From positions 36,148,935-36,212,934 of the forward strand of contig OX344764.1 in assembly GCA_947034895.1 (NCBI GenBank): a stretch of 64,000 nucleotides of DNA. Reading direction: 5' to 3'. This document shows, in pieces, positions 12,743-24,133 of this stretch. The first letter of the stretch is position 1, and each line of letters starts with the position of its first letter. Position numbers and translations under genes: made by a program. Under the pieces are notes generated by a model. The model had not been told where the DNA came from, ran no database searches, and worked only from the letters and a program-made list of their open reading frames with translations. Origin of the DNA: Rhytidiadelphus loreus. Taxonomy: Eukaryota; Streptophyta; Bryopsida; Hypnales; Hylocomiaceae.

Positions 12743-12918
12743 GTTATGTTAACTTCACTTCTTCTGTGGGAAGGGATCCCATCACTCCCATTCAATCACA
12801 ACCACCCCCACTGAATAGACCAAATGGGGCAATGCTCAGGCTACTTTGGAGGCCATACAACCTACATGAAGGCCGGGACTGACATCAGTCTTACATCTAT
12901 TATATCATATACGCAATG

Positions 12919-13025
12919 TCACAATTCTTGTCACAACCCTCATCACAACTCTTGTCACAACCCTCATCACAACTCTTGTCACAACCCCCGTTATAGCTCA
13001 TGTCACAACCCCGTCACAATCATGT
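12919..13025. repeat. 24-bp tandem repeat (TCACAACTCTTG/TCACAACCCTCA)
   Basis: About four units with increasing divergence towards the right end. They give an in-frame CHNPHHNS-like peptide in one frame, which looks incidental. Confidence 0.85.
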
Positions 13026-13269
13026 CATAAAATCTGCCACATTTTCATCCCAAAGAAATATCATCCAATTATTACATTTGACATTCACACTGACAACCTA
13101 GAGGACAACAAACATCCTTGTGATTCGTGATTCATATATGAATACACATATATAAATTTGAATGATACAATTGCAAAAGATAAGAGGGCTTGTTGTGAAC
13201 ATTGTCTAATGTGGCAATGGTCCTCCTTATGTTGGGAAGGTATTATACTTTGCTAGATGTGTGGGAGTG

Positions 13270-13839
13270 TGGCTTTCCAAATAATCAAGGATTGGGGTTG
13301 GTGAAAGAGTCATAGATGACAATATTGTTTTTTACTCTAGGAGGACCCTTTTCAAGGATGCAAAAAGGGCCCCTAGCCTCATTAGGAAACAATGCTATGT
13401 ATTGATTGCCAAAAATAATGAAACCTTGGTGATGCTCATGACATGTCTTGGGGCGCATCTTTCCCCTAGAATCACATGTGTCTATGAGGGACCAACTCTC
13501 TTGTTGTGAACTAAAAGTAGGCAACCCATTGTGAACCTTGTAAATGCTAATGTAGCTTTCTTAATTTCCTATATGGTTCCAATGGCAATCCAAAAGTGTA
13601 TTTACATTGTGGAAATTTTTGTTGTGTTAAAAGCCCCATGGAGGTGTTCATAGAATTCATGAAATGGTGACTTTTCAACCCAATTCCGACCCTTTAATTC
13701 TTGAAGAACGTTGAGGATCCAAAGTATTTGATGGATGACTTCATTGCTCACTCTAAAAACAAGAAAATGCACCTATTGGTTCAATAATGAGAGCCTTTTG
13801 GTAACTACTTTGATCATGGGGGGCTGTGTCTTTCAAGGG
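13270..13839 (-). mobile_element. TTAA-type element fragment, subfamily C, copy 1
   Basis: Read on the minus strand from 13839, the sequence starts (TTAG)CCCTTGAAAGACACAG. It then carries a block (about 13700-13830) shared with 33020-33170 and 39025-39170. Part of the block translates as NEVIHQILWILNVLQ, but the frame is interrupted and not conserved in all copies. A separate 79-codon minus frame (13285-13524) has no recognised domain. The lower boundary is uncertain. Confidence 0.4.
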
Positions 13840-14253
13840 TTAGGCTCAAATTCCAACCTTGAGTGCAAATTTTAGTACATGAACGCGGAAGCAAACACCT
13901 AGAGATCAGAATTGGTCTTGATCCATAAATGGATTTGCTTACCCTGTACCTAGTTTACAAATATAATTGTGCTATGCAAAAAATAATTAGAGTGTTGCAT
14001 GAGGTCAATTGTCTAATATGGTATATATTTTCATAACAAATACAAAATGGATTCATGGATTTTATCATTATTTCAAAATAGGTCTTAAAAATAAACTATT
14101 GAACTTTGTCATTGTTTCAATGTAGGGCTTAAAAAATGTTGGTGATCAACTTACTTTTGAGTTATTAATTATGAAAAGAGTCAAATTGGATTGCTTTGGA
14201 ACACACATGTAAAAAACTGCCTTTAAAAGATTATAAATTAGTACATAGTTTAA

Positions 14254-14832
14254 CCCCTAAAGTCCCAAGGCCATTTTTTTGCCAAAACCACTCAAAACTA
14301 TCACTTTTTCTACGTTCACCTATGAAATAATTTTTTTTAAATAATTTTTAGAATCTAACCATAGGATCTTGTTCTACATTTACCTTAGATCATGTGATAA
14401 ATTTTTTGTAATGTTTGACTGTGTAGATTGAAAGATATTAGCATTCAAAGTGGAAGAAAAAAATTTCTTTCGAGAAGTTGCTATAATTGCCCGTAGAACA
14501 AGAAACTCTATAACTTTCACATCACTAATCCAAATGGAATGAATAAAAGCCTCACATTTAGAAGAGAATATAATCTACAAGAAAAAAAATATTAAAAATT
14601 TTATTTCAATTTTTTGTGAATTTTTTTTACTGCCCGGTCTCCCCCATTTTGAGGTTATTGTGGCCTAACTTTTGCTCCTGGACACAGATTGGAATAAAAG
14701 TTATATTCTCCAAAAGCTCATAAGTTTATCTATCTTATGAGAAAGTTTCAAAAAGTTTCAATAAAAATTGAGATCATAGAAGCTTGCCCAAAATCCATTT
14801 TGTCCCCCATAGGGACAATGGGACTTTAGGGT
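14254..14832. mobile_element. TTAA/CCC-end element (579 bp), subfamily A
   Basis: The left end is TTAA (14250-14253) then CCCCTAAAGTCCC; the right end is the complement of ACCCTAAAGTCCC followed by TTAA (14833-14836). The 13-bp terminal repeats differ at one base. The interior resembles the elements at 18007 and 31826, sharing ACTCAAAACT near the left end and CCATTTTGTCCC near the right. It does not code for a protein. Confidence 0.75.
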
Positions 14833-15779
14833 TTAAATGGATTAAGATATATGAATTTTTGAATAACAATATTTTGTATCCATTAATACATGAAGATTTT
14901 TATTTTTACTTTTTGCAAATGAATTTTTTTTTGTAGTAGGACCTTGGTTATGGGAAAAAAAGGCTCTTATATAGTTGATTTAATTAAATTGGAATTTAAT
15001 TTAATAAAACCAATGGTTTCATTGCCTATATTGTGACTTTTGACCTCACTAATCACGATGAACTTCAAGTGAAGTGACTTGCCAACTCTTTATTTAGTCG
15101 CATGTGAGTTGTAAAGTCTTTTGGTACCACCATGGATGTATGGTCATTTTTAAGGCAATTCTTCTTGAAATCATTCATGGAATGCATATAACTTTGAAAA
15201 TTAGTAGTTGAAAAGGTGTCATTTGTTGAGGACACTGTAGTTAGGATTTTGGAATCCCTATTCCAAACGCTACCAAGTTTGAACACCAGGGAATGATCTA
15301 TGTAAGGTTAGTGTAGTGTGTTCAAATGTCACTATGTACTTAAGTTTTGAAGATAGGATAAAAATTCATTCTTATTCCCACTAAATACCCCAAGAAACAC
15401 TCAACAGTCCATTATAAGATAAAAGACTCAGCATGCATGTCCCTATCCTGTCTAGTGTTGTAGGGCTCATGGCAATATGTCTGGGACAATATATCAGGGT
15501 GGACTGACTTGTTTATGTATGCAATGCAGGACTTGACCTCAGTACAGCCCACTATAGTATTTTGAAACTAGTACAAATATACATATTTAATATTTCAAAA
15601 GATTTAGAGTTGAAGGGTTTAGGATATACTTACAAAAAGTCACCCCCAAAGCTCTAGGACAATATGGCCAATATCAAGGATTAGCAACCACCTACAATCC
15701 CAAATCAATACAACATATAGAATTAAAACATTTACTAACAATCTAATAAGTACTAATAACTCTACCTAAACTAGTGGTA

Positions 15780-17150
15780 CGGCCCAAAGGGCCGTTCGAA
15801 AAATTTGGGCCTTATTTTAAATTTGTTTTAATTGAACGATTAGTTTAAAGACTCCAAACTTTGTTTTACAACCCAAAACCCAAAACCCCAAGGACCCAAG
15901 CCCGTGCGGTAACCGAACGATACCCTAGTAGATACCCGGTTGATACCCTTATCCCGGTCACCAATACCCGCGTCCGATATCTGGCACTTATGACCGTCGG
16001 GTCTCAACCCGTTCAATATCAACGAGGACCAGTCCCGTCTTTTGCCGCGACCTGTCTTGCCATCGTCGCTCCGTCACCCAGCGTGTCTGTACTTCGCGGC
16101 TTGAAGCGGCAACTTCGGCGACTATTTTTTTTTAATCCCTCGAATTCTCACTTAATTCTATAGAATTTCTCCACACATTTCGTGATCTCACAAGTTCCTG
16201 GTTGTATTCAAATTTTTATTTGTCGATTCACCTTCAAGATTCTCTACGCCAAAAGCCCAAATCCCTAATCAGATTCACAGTTTGATCGAATTCCACCAAA
16301 TTGGCAATTTCCCCACAGTAATCAGACAAATTTCACACTCACAAACGATTTCACTCTCTTAACGATCAATCACACACGAGAATCACACGAAGGATCACCA
16401 AATTGGGTTTGAATTTCATTCCGCCAGCCTGGCTCAGAGTCGTGTCCCAATTCCCCGTAGCACAGCCTGATCAACCCGAACAATCTCACAATCACGAGAG
16501 CAGTCACACGTCCCCCAACAACCAACCTTCCTAATCAGAATCCAATTTCCCGAAACCGTAATTCACCGATACAGCAACTCGGTGCTGCTTTGCCTCGTCG
16601 AGATGCTTCCGACCCCTTTGACCTCTGACTGGCCTCGGCTCTCGTTCAATCTCCTCACAATCTCGCCACCCGCATCCACCGAAGCTTCTCCAAATTCTCA
16701 CCGAATTCACACACTGCAGCCCATCGGCTTGTCTGACAACGCCGAATTCACCCGCGCGCCCTTGCCCAGCCGAATTCTCCTAACCCCGATCAATCTTACA
16801 AAAAAATTCCACGCGATCCGTTGTCAGCACAGCACAATCCCAAATTCACCATCGCAAATACATTCACACACTCAAATTCTCAAGTCAACCAGCAACCACT
16901 CAAACTTTACAGTCAAACTCAACATTGAATCACAATTTACAACAAGAGACATACATACTTGAATTTTTTATTATAAATTATCGCGCAAAGAAAACGCACA
17001 GGTACAACACTATAGAGTCGAAAAGAATGAATAGCATGGGGCGAAATTGAGAGAGAAGGGAGGGATTAAATCAGAAATCCGGGGGTGATCAGGGGAGTTG
17101 CGGAACGCTTCGCAATCGGTGTGTCGTTCTTCTCGCACCTTTGTAACTCT
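15780..17150. other. G+C-rich island, no gene recognised
   Basis: Base composition changes sharply at about 15,780 and returns to AT-rich after about 17,150. Within 15,890-15,990 the minus strand is full of GGGTATC/GGGTAYC-like motifs. Further right the plus strand is rich in CA and TC, with many AATTC/ATTCAC words. Open frames (plus 16582-16962, 126 codons; plus 15861-16163; minus 15840-16022) show no domain. The style resembles the duplicated segments near 60 and 62 kb. It may be a promoter/5'-leader-like region or a decayed element. Confidence 0.35.
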
Positions 17151-18002
17151 AGTTCTTTTTCTTTTTCTCCTGATTTTTCTTTATCTTTCTTCTTTTCTTT
17201 AACTTTTTGACTTTTCCTTTTAACTATTGTTTCTACTATAAACCAAAGTATCTTTTGACTTTTTGGAACTTTTAGTGTACTCTAGACTATTTTAACACTA
17301 AATACTCAAAATATATATAAATAACATAGGAAATGTCATAGAAAATCGAAAAAGTTCTATAAAAACTAAAAAGCTAGACTACAGACACAATAACCCAATG
17401 CTATATAAGAACAAAAATATGCAATGCTATCGGTCAATAAATCCCATGAGTATACAATACCTATCAATCTTCCCAATAAAACCCACAACTATCTAGGATG
17501 ACAAAGTATGTAATACAAAGAACTCAAAGGTATTTCTTAAAAATGTAATACAAAGATTAGCAAAATTGATGTATTACTTGCATTGGCAAGAATGAGGTTT
17601 TCCTCATCTTGCCTCCAATATATACTCTCATTATATCTTGAAGTTTCTTAAAAAACAAACTAAGAGCCTCTAGAAGGCGCTAAGAAATCCTAAATGTTAT
17701 TAGAGGACTTTGAAAAGCCACATATTTAATTTAGAAGTTTAGATGAAAAGTCTTGAGATTTCAAGTAGGCACACAAAATATTATAGGATTTCTTTAAGAT
17801 ACTAAGTAGATATACTTAACATTGAAAGAAGGTTTGAAAACGTAAGAATTATGACAGATTTCTATTGAAATCAACAAAACAATGACATGGACAACACGAC
17901 CAAATCAATAGAATTTTGTCAGAATTCCTGCTTTTTCTACTAGTGTATCTAGGATTTTGAAATATATATATATATATAAAAGGTTCAAATTAAAAGCCTT
18001 GT
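17151..18002. other. AT-rich DNA with a CACTA-type terminus at 17932-17945
   Basis: The sequence TTTTTCTACTAGTG ending at 17945 is the complement of a CACTAGTAGAAAAA terminus, typical of CACTA-group elements. I could not find the opposite end with a matching 3-bp flank. A short AT microsatellite follows. Confidence 0.35.
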
Positions 18003-18006
18003 TTAA

Positions 18007-19620
18007 CCCCTGAAGAACTAAGGTCTTTTTTCTGTCAAAAAACACTCAAAACTGCCATTACTATTGCAAGTGCAAAACTTAATTTATTTTTTGCATATCT
18101 AAATGTAGTCTCTTGCATTAGACAAGTATAAGAATGTGTGGTAGAAATTTCAAAAACTTTGACAACGTAGATTGCAAGATATTTTCATTTAAAGTGAAGA
18201 AAACAAGTTTCTTTGCACCTCCCATAACTAGATTTTTTTAATTCAATTTTTTTTAACTTAAACTTTTTTGCACTACAAATTTTGTGTTGAAGAATCCAAT
18301 TGAGAAATAGAATTTCTTTTTTAAATAAATCACTTAATTTTCATTCCCAAAAAAGTTATTATGTACAAGTAGGTGTAAGATAGAAGGAAAAACTAAATTT
18401 TTAATAGCTCAAAGATGTAATTGAAACAAACTAAATCCAATTGTGAGATTTTATAGTCAAGAAAATTTGATCTGTCAAACAATTTTTCTGAATTTTTTTG
18501 GAAAATGCATTCAAAAATAAATCCTACAAATAAATTTTTCAAAAGATGCTTAGATTGCCTGAAATATAAGATTATCCATAGCTTTCTAACCATGAGCCCA
18601 AATAGAATGAATCAAATCTTTTCAAATAGACAAAAGTATTTTCTATGAGAAACAAAATATTGAAATTAAAATTTTGACTTTTTGTGATTTTTTTGTCTTG
18701 CCTAACAATTGTCATTTTGGGCTTAGGATGGCATAATTTTTGCTTTGGGGCATCTATTGGAGGGTGATTTCAAGAAACACTTGTCTTATTTTTGGTCCCC
18801 TTGACCTTGGACATGTGTTTTTTTGCTCATATTTTTGTATTGTATGTGAGTTTTATATGAAATTTGAAATGAAAGTACATGTGATAGTTTTAGACATTGA
18901 GTAATTTTTTGCATTTAAAAAAAATATTTTATTATTTTTAAACAACCACCAATTGGATGTTGTTTTGGGAGTTTTGGGAGTTTTTAGTACTATTTTTGAT
19001 CCAAAAATGCAAATTTGAAGCTCAAAATTGAAACATAGGGACTTGACTAAAGCTACACAAGATTACAAAGAGATTTTCTAAAAATAGTAAATTGTCCACC
19101 TTCCACATGTGCTCAAAGTAAACTATTTTTGCACAAGTGCAGAGAACACAATTTTTTTTCCAAAGATGAAAATGGTTGAGAAGGAGCATTTTCAAGTTAG
19201 AAAAATGACTTTTTTTTTTTTTTTACTATTTTCTAAAAAACAAACATCAAAGTATTCATTTTCTTGGTATTTTTCATCATGTTTTTTTGTGCATAAATTT
19301 AAAGATAAAGTTTTCTAGGTTTGAATTCTTGGAGACATATTATTTTCATTGTTTTATAAATTATCCATATTTTTATTCATTTAAGAAAAATTATTCCAAA
19401 AGTCATAGTATTCATTGAAATAGGTTATTTTGAGCCAAAAACAATAGGTGTTTCTTGCAACAACCTTGGAATAATAAAACATGTTTTTTCAAAAGCTAGC
19501 ATTTTTTTCCTACATTCAAATTTTTTTAGAAATTGTGCCAAAAATTGTGATCATAGTCTTGAACCTGCTCAAACTTTGTTTGCAATGTCTCATGAGGGGA
19601 CTCACTTGGTCCTTTAGGGA
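18007..19620. mobile_element. TTAA/CCC-end element (1614 bp), the longest copy
   Basis: TTAA flanks lie at 18003-18006 and 19621-19624. The left end is CCCCTGAAGAACTAAGG and the right end is the complement of TCCCTAAAGGACCAAG. The interior shares the CAAAACTGCCATT and TTTTTGCATATCTAA blocks with 31826-32141, and the GATTTCAAGAAACACTTGT block with the element ending at 38783. No frame long enough for a transposase is present, so it is non-autonomous. Confidence 0.65.
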
Positions 19621-20069
19621 TTAAGCCTCTAAAAGCACTTACAATTGGGGTTTATAATTCTAAAGTGGGTCATGTCTTGTGGTGGTTGGCGTAGCGAACC
19701 TTTAGCTTGATGCAACACCTCAATCCAAACCAGCATCCAAATCGGAATAAAAAACATATTTCAAGTTCACATTTCAATCTCCTTACTTGGATTCAAATAA
19801 TCTCATTTTTTTAAGTGGTGAAGAAGATTCATATGAAACTTTCTATATTTTTAATGCATAAAGAATGAGTGTCCTCACTAAATCTAAGAATATTCACTAT
19901 ATACCTAAGTACTTGGCCCACTAATAATTTTATACTATTAAGTTATGAGTCCAAGTTGTAGATGCCTTCATCTTCTTTGCATGAATATACAATCAGTTCC
20001 TTACTATTAGCAATGAGATGTTTGGTTTTGGACCTTAAAGGACCCCAAACTCACAAAGTGGTACTTGGA

Positions 20070-20074
20070 TGATT
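20070..20074. repeat. Target-site duplication (TGATT), left copy
   Basis: The five bases before the LTR at 20075 are TGATT, identical to the five after the LTR that ends at 25775. Confidence 0.95.
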
Positions 20075-20404
20075 TGTTAGGATGTGAGATCCTGATTCGA
20101 GTTCATATCGACGCTCTGAATTACCGGACCATTCCCTGATATTAACGACGATGGAATCTGGTTATTGATAGCATGCACGAGAATCCATAAGAACCAAAGC
20201 AAGCATGAGACTAATATTCAACATGGGTATTCGTATTAACAGAATGACAAGTGAGGGACATAGCTCCCCTCACTGAGCTTTAAGGAAATCTACAGCGTTC
20301 GGTTTATCTTCTCGTAACTGCCAGTATGGTATAACTGCTTCGTAGAACTCCGTTCCCATGTGACCGTCACCCACACGTCCCGATGTTACGACTGGGTCGT
20401 AACA
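20075..20404 (-). repeat. 3' LTR of the chromovirus
   Basis: 330 bp, TG...CA in both readings, ending in the 5-bp inverted repeat TGTTA/TAACA. The last 44 codons of pol and its stop (20270-20272) lie inside this LTR. An internal hairpin (AGTGAGGG...CCCTCACT on the minus strand) sits just before the predicted transcript start. Confidence 0.95.
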
Positions 20405-21160
20405 ATACCCCCCCTCTAATGATTGAGAGTTACTTGTGAATGACAAGTTGTGAAGCTGAGGTGGAGCTGGAGCTTGAGGATGTCTCTGGTGGAAATCTCT
20501 AACCACGTCTGGGGCATTCCGCAGATTTGCAGCTGGTTCCCAGGAATTCTGCTCTGCTCCGTAGCCTTGCCATGACACTAGGTACTGCAACTTCCTCCAA
20601 CGACCTGTGAATCTAGAATCCAGGATGTCGTGGACCTCCCATTCAATGTCACCCTCGGGAGTGATAATCGGTGGCGGTGGTTTCTTCTTTCTCCCAGGAA
20701 TCGTATCATGCCGGTATTTCTCTAACAGGGATACGTGGAAAACATCATGAATCCTAAGGGTTCTAGGAAGCTTAAGTCGATATACTACATCTGATATTTT
20801 AGCAACAATTGGGAAAGGCCCCAGGAACTTAGGTGCGAGTTTCTTGGATGGTGCCGTGGTGGATATATGATCATGACGAAGCATGACTTGATCGCCCAAT
20901 TGAAAATTCGGCTGTAACTGAACGCCACGATCATATTGTTGCTTAGCTTGATCGGCTGCAATCTGAATCATTACTTTAAGCTCTTCATGTGCTTGTTGTA
21001 GTATTCGTATCCTTTCCTTTGCTGCCGGGACGGTCGACGAGGCTGGCGTTGTAATTGATAAACTTGGATGGTATCCATATGTTGCGTAGAAGGGAGAAAA
21101 TCCTGTAGAAGAATGAAGAACATTATTATAGGCAAATTCAGCTAATGGGAGTAAATCAGA
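20270..21160 (-). pseudogene. pol, integrase C-terminal part and chromodomain
   Basis: The frame is open from the stop at 21161-21163 to the terminator at 20270. It begins with the end of the integrase core (LLPLAEFAYNN), followed by the integrase C-terminal domain (GDQVML...RKLAPKFLGPFPI-like region). A chromodomain comes next, with EWEVHDILDSR, YLVSWQGY and NSWEPAANL as key motifs. Chromodomains are known to direct such elements to heterochromatin marks. The last 44 residues are encoded by the LTR. This segment is intact but cut off from the rest of pol by stops, so as a product it is non-functional unless read through. Confidence 0.9.
20405..20418 (-). promoter_or_regulatory. Polypurine tract for plus-strand priming
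   Basis: On the minus strand the sequence just before the 3' LTR is TAGAGGGGGGGTAT, a purine-rich run directly next to the LTR start TGTTACG. It also encodes pol residues (GGY), so the tract is inside the reading frame. Confidence 0.8.
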
Positions 21161-22483
21161 CTAGTCATCTTGCCGTTGTGTTGAAAACATTCGTAAAAAC
21201 TGCTCGAGGACTTGATTAACGCGCTCCGTTTGACCATCCGATTGTGGATGGAAAGCTGTTGTGGAGGAGGGTTGAATGCGGAGAAGTTGGTATAATCGTC
21301 TCATAAACTTGGAAATAAAAACCGACCCTCGGTCAGATATCATCTCATCAGGAGTTCCGTGGTGTTTCCATACGTGATGGAGATATAACATAGCTGCTCC
21401 ATTGGAATCGATCGCCTCGTTTGTGGAAATGAAGTGAGCTAACTTAGTGTTTTTGTCAACCACAACCATAATTGCATCAAAACCATTGCTTTTTGGCAGC
21501 TTGACTATGAAATCCGTTGTTACTCTTTTCCAGGGGGCATCAGCCGCTGGAATCGGTTGCAACAATCCATATCGGCCATGGTGCGTCGGTTTTGATCTTT
21601 GGCATATATCACACCCATCTACATATCGGTGTACATATCGGCGTAAAGTGGGCCAATAAAAATTTCTAGACACCAAATCCATAGTTTTTGCCCTGCCTGG
21701 GTGGCCAGCGGATGGGGCATTGTGTCGAGAACGTAATATCTGGCGTCTCAGCTCCTCATTATCTAGAACAAACATTTTACCACGAAAATAAAGAATCCCA
21801 TCAGTAAAGTGATAAGCCTGAAATCGTTGACGAATATCTCTTGGCGCTTGTTCTGGCCCGTTATTAAAGAAAGATATGATTGGATCCAAGGTTGAGTCTT
21901 CAGTACTAAGGAGTTGTATGTGATCCATGATTTGTTTGTCATTCCAAACTGGTTCGATTGATTCCAGCATTGCCAAACGGAATAGGGGTTTTGAAATGCT
22001 ACCAAGATCCTCAATCGTCTCTGATCGCCTGGATAACATGTCCGCACGTCCATTGAGCACCCCTGGTCGATGTTCAATTGTAAAATCAAAGGCTGATAGT
22101 GATTCTGACCACCGGGCTTGCCTTCGATTTAATTGTTTTGTTGTTAAAAATTGTTCCAAATTTTTATGATCCGAAATTACTCTCACTTTGTGTGGGGATC
22201 CTTCTAAATATACACGCCAATCTTAAAACGCTAAAACAATGGCTAATAACTCTTTGTCATAAATATCGTAATTTTGCTCAGCTGAAGACATTTTTGAACT
22301 CCGATAAGCACAGGGGTGGAGGTGTCCATCCTCCCCCTTTTGTGATAAAATACCACCTGTTGCGGTGTCAGAAGCATCAGTTTCAACCACAAATGGTCGT
22401 TCAAAGTCAGAATGAATTAATACCGGTGCCTAGAGGAATCGAGACCGGAGTTCGTTAAATGCTTCTTGAGCTTGATGTGTCCA
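21161..22483 (-). pseudogene. pol, RNase H and integrase core, with internal stops
   Basis: In one continuous frame this part shows an RNase H region (a [15 protein letters not shown] motif, then YDKELLAIV). It is followed by the integrase HHCC zinc domain (two H in HNAPSAGH, CDICQRSK) and the DDE core (TTDFIV, SDRGS, QTERVNQ), so the catalytic residues are present. Stops interrupt it at 22430-22432 (TAG), 22223-22225 (TAA) and 21161-21163 (TAG). The last sits where family members usually have tryptophan in QDDW. No indel breaks the frame. The longest open piece is 22186-21161. Confidence 0.9.
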
Positions 22484-23284
22484 CTAAAATTGTTGGTTCT
22501 TTCGTGTTAACGTTGTAAGTGGTACTGCTATTCTTGAATAGTCATTAATAAATCTCCGATAAAAATTTGAAAACCCCAAAAAGGCTTGGAGTTCCTTAAG
22601 TGTCTTTGGTATAGGCCAATCACGAATAGCTTGAATTTTGTCTGTACACATTTCGAGTCCTTTTGTGGAGACCATCATACCTAAAAACTCCACCGAATTT
22701 CAATGAAATTCACACTTTGATGCCTTCACAAATAACCCATGTCGTTGTAGTCGGAGAAGTACTTCTCTTACCAATAATTTATGTTCTTCCAGATCCTTTG
22801 AAAATATGAGGATATCATCTAAATAAATTACCACCGAGATATCTAATAGATCATTAAAGATATATTGCATGTGGGCTTGAAATTGGGCCGGTGCATTTGT
22901 CAACCCAAAAGGCATAACTAGATATTCAAAAAGCCCATAACGGGTTTTAAAAGCCGTTTTATATTCATGACCAAGAGCCATTCTTACCCTATGATAGGCT
23001 TGTCTTACATCCAGTTTTGTAAAAAATTTTGCTCCTACCAATCTATCAGTAAGTTCAGGAATTAGAGGTAACGGATATCGATTTTTTACCGTGACTTGAT
23101 TTAAATTCCGGTAATCCACACAAACCCGTATGGATCCATCTTTTTTCTTTGCAAACACAATAGGGGCGGAGACCGGAGACTTGGACCTTCGAATCCAACC
23201 TTTACCCAAGTTCTCCTCGAGGTACCGCCTAAGCTCCTCAAGCTCTACTGGAGACATAGGACGCAATCCAGTATTACGAGGTTC
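22484..23284 (-). pseudogene. pol, reverse transcriptase, with internal stops
   Basis: Typical Ty3/gypsy reverse transcriptase blocks appear in order: [58 protein letters not shown], and the catalytic YLDDILIFS. They are followed by the connection region FLGFSNFYRRFI. Stops at 22700-22702 (TGA) and 22484-22486 (TAG) split it. The catalytic aspartates are intact. The frame is unchanged across both stops, so both are single-base nonsense changes. Confidence 0.92.
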
Positions 23285-24133
23285 CTAGCCTTCTTTAAAT
23301 TCGATTTTCATGTCTGATGATGCATGGTTCGGAAGTTCATTTGAGGATTCTTCGCTAAACGCCTCTTTCAAATCCTGATATTCTGTCGGAATTTGTGCGT
23401 CTTTTGTTGAATCAATCAATTCCGATATCTCCAGCGCATACACCTCAGCGTCCTTGGCAGACAATCGGAAGCCAGCTGCAGTCACCATCGCATGCCTCGG
23501 CCCGACCCCACCCTGTTTTGGACTATTCTCTGGTCCCTTTGACATTTTTGAGTTCATCGTGGCCGGCACCTCCACTTGCTTTGGCATGCAACACAAGCTC
23601 TGACAGTAAGCCGAATTAAAAGTTACTTCCTTTTGAGCCCACCTAATGGTCGGGTCATGACGCACCAACCAAGGCATTCCTAAGATGCAAGAATATCGTC
23701 CCGTGTTTGTAATGTCGGCCACCAAGACTTCTCAGTGATTCTCCACCTGAAGCTCAACCGTGGCTTCATGGGTAATAAGCCCTGAATTAATCATCCTTCC
23801 GTCAATAACCCTAACTTCTCGTGGGATGACCTTGGTCGCGGTCTTGGCTCCACACATTTGAGCGAATTGTGGGTGCATGAACACTCCAGTAGCTCCCGAA
23901 TCTACAAGGGTAGTAGCGGCAACGGAATTAATCAACGTGTCCAGGGTCAAATGCGCTCCCGGCTCGGTGGTAGCTCGTAAATTCAAGGGTGTCACCACCT
24001 CCTCTTCTAACCCTAAATATTCATTATAATCCCCGACCATCTCCCCATGTGGGAAGGTTATAGATGCCGTTTGAAACCTACCTGGGTACTGAACCGATGC
24101 TTTCAGTCCCGGGCGTTGTCTTTTCCCGACCCC
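23285..24133 (-). pseudogene. pol, aspartic protease region, with internal stops
   Basis: This part holds the retroviral-type protease signature VDSGATG (active-site Asp) and a second conserved stretch, YSCILGMPWL. It is open upstream of the first ATG at 24040 and overlaps the end of gag in the -1 frame, so it is probably made by frameshifting from gag. Stops interrupt it at 23732-23734 (TGA) and end it at 23285-23287 (TAG). Confidence 0.85.

Noticed and set aside
11364..17945. A 6.5-kb CACTA element between CACTAGTAGAA at 11364 and TTCTACTAGTG at 17945
   Set aside because: The 3-bp flanks differ (ATG and TAT), the terminal repeats match only over the generic part, and there is no transposase in between.
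20270..24133. RNA editing (U-to-C) as a way to remove the pol stops
   Set aside because: It would give glutamine or arginine at sites where relatives have tryptophan, for example the stop at 21161. Such editing is known from organelles, not from nuclear retroelements.
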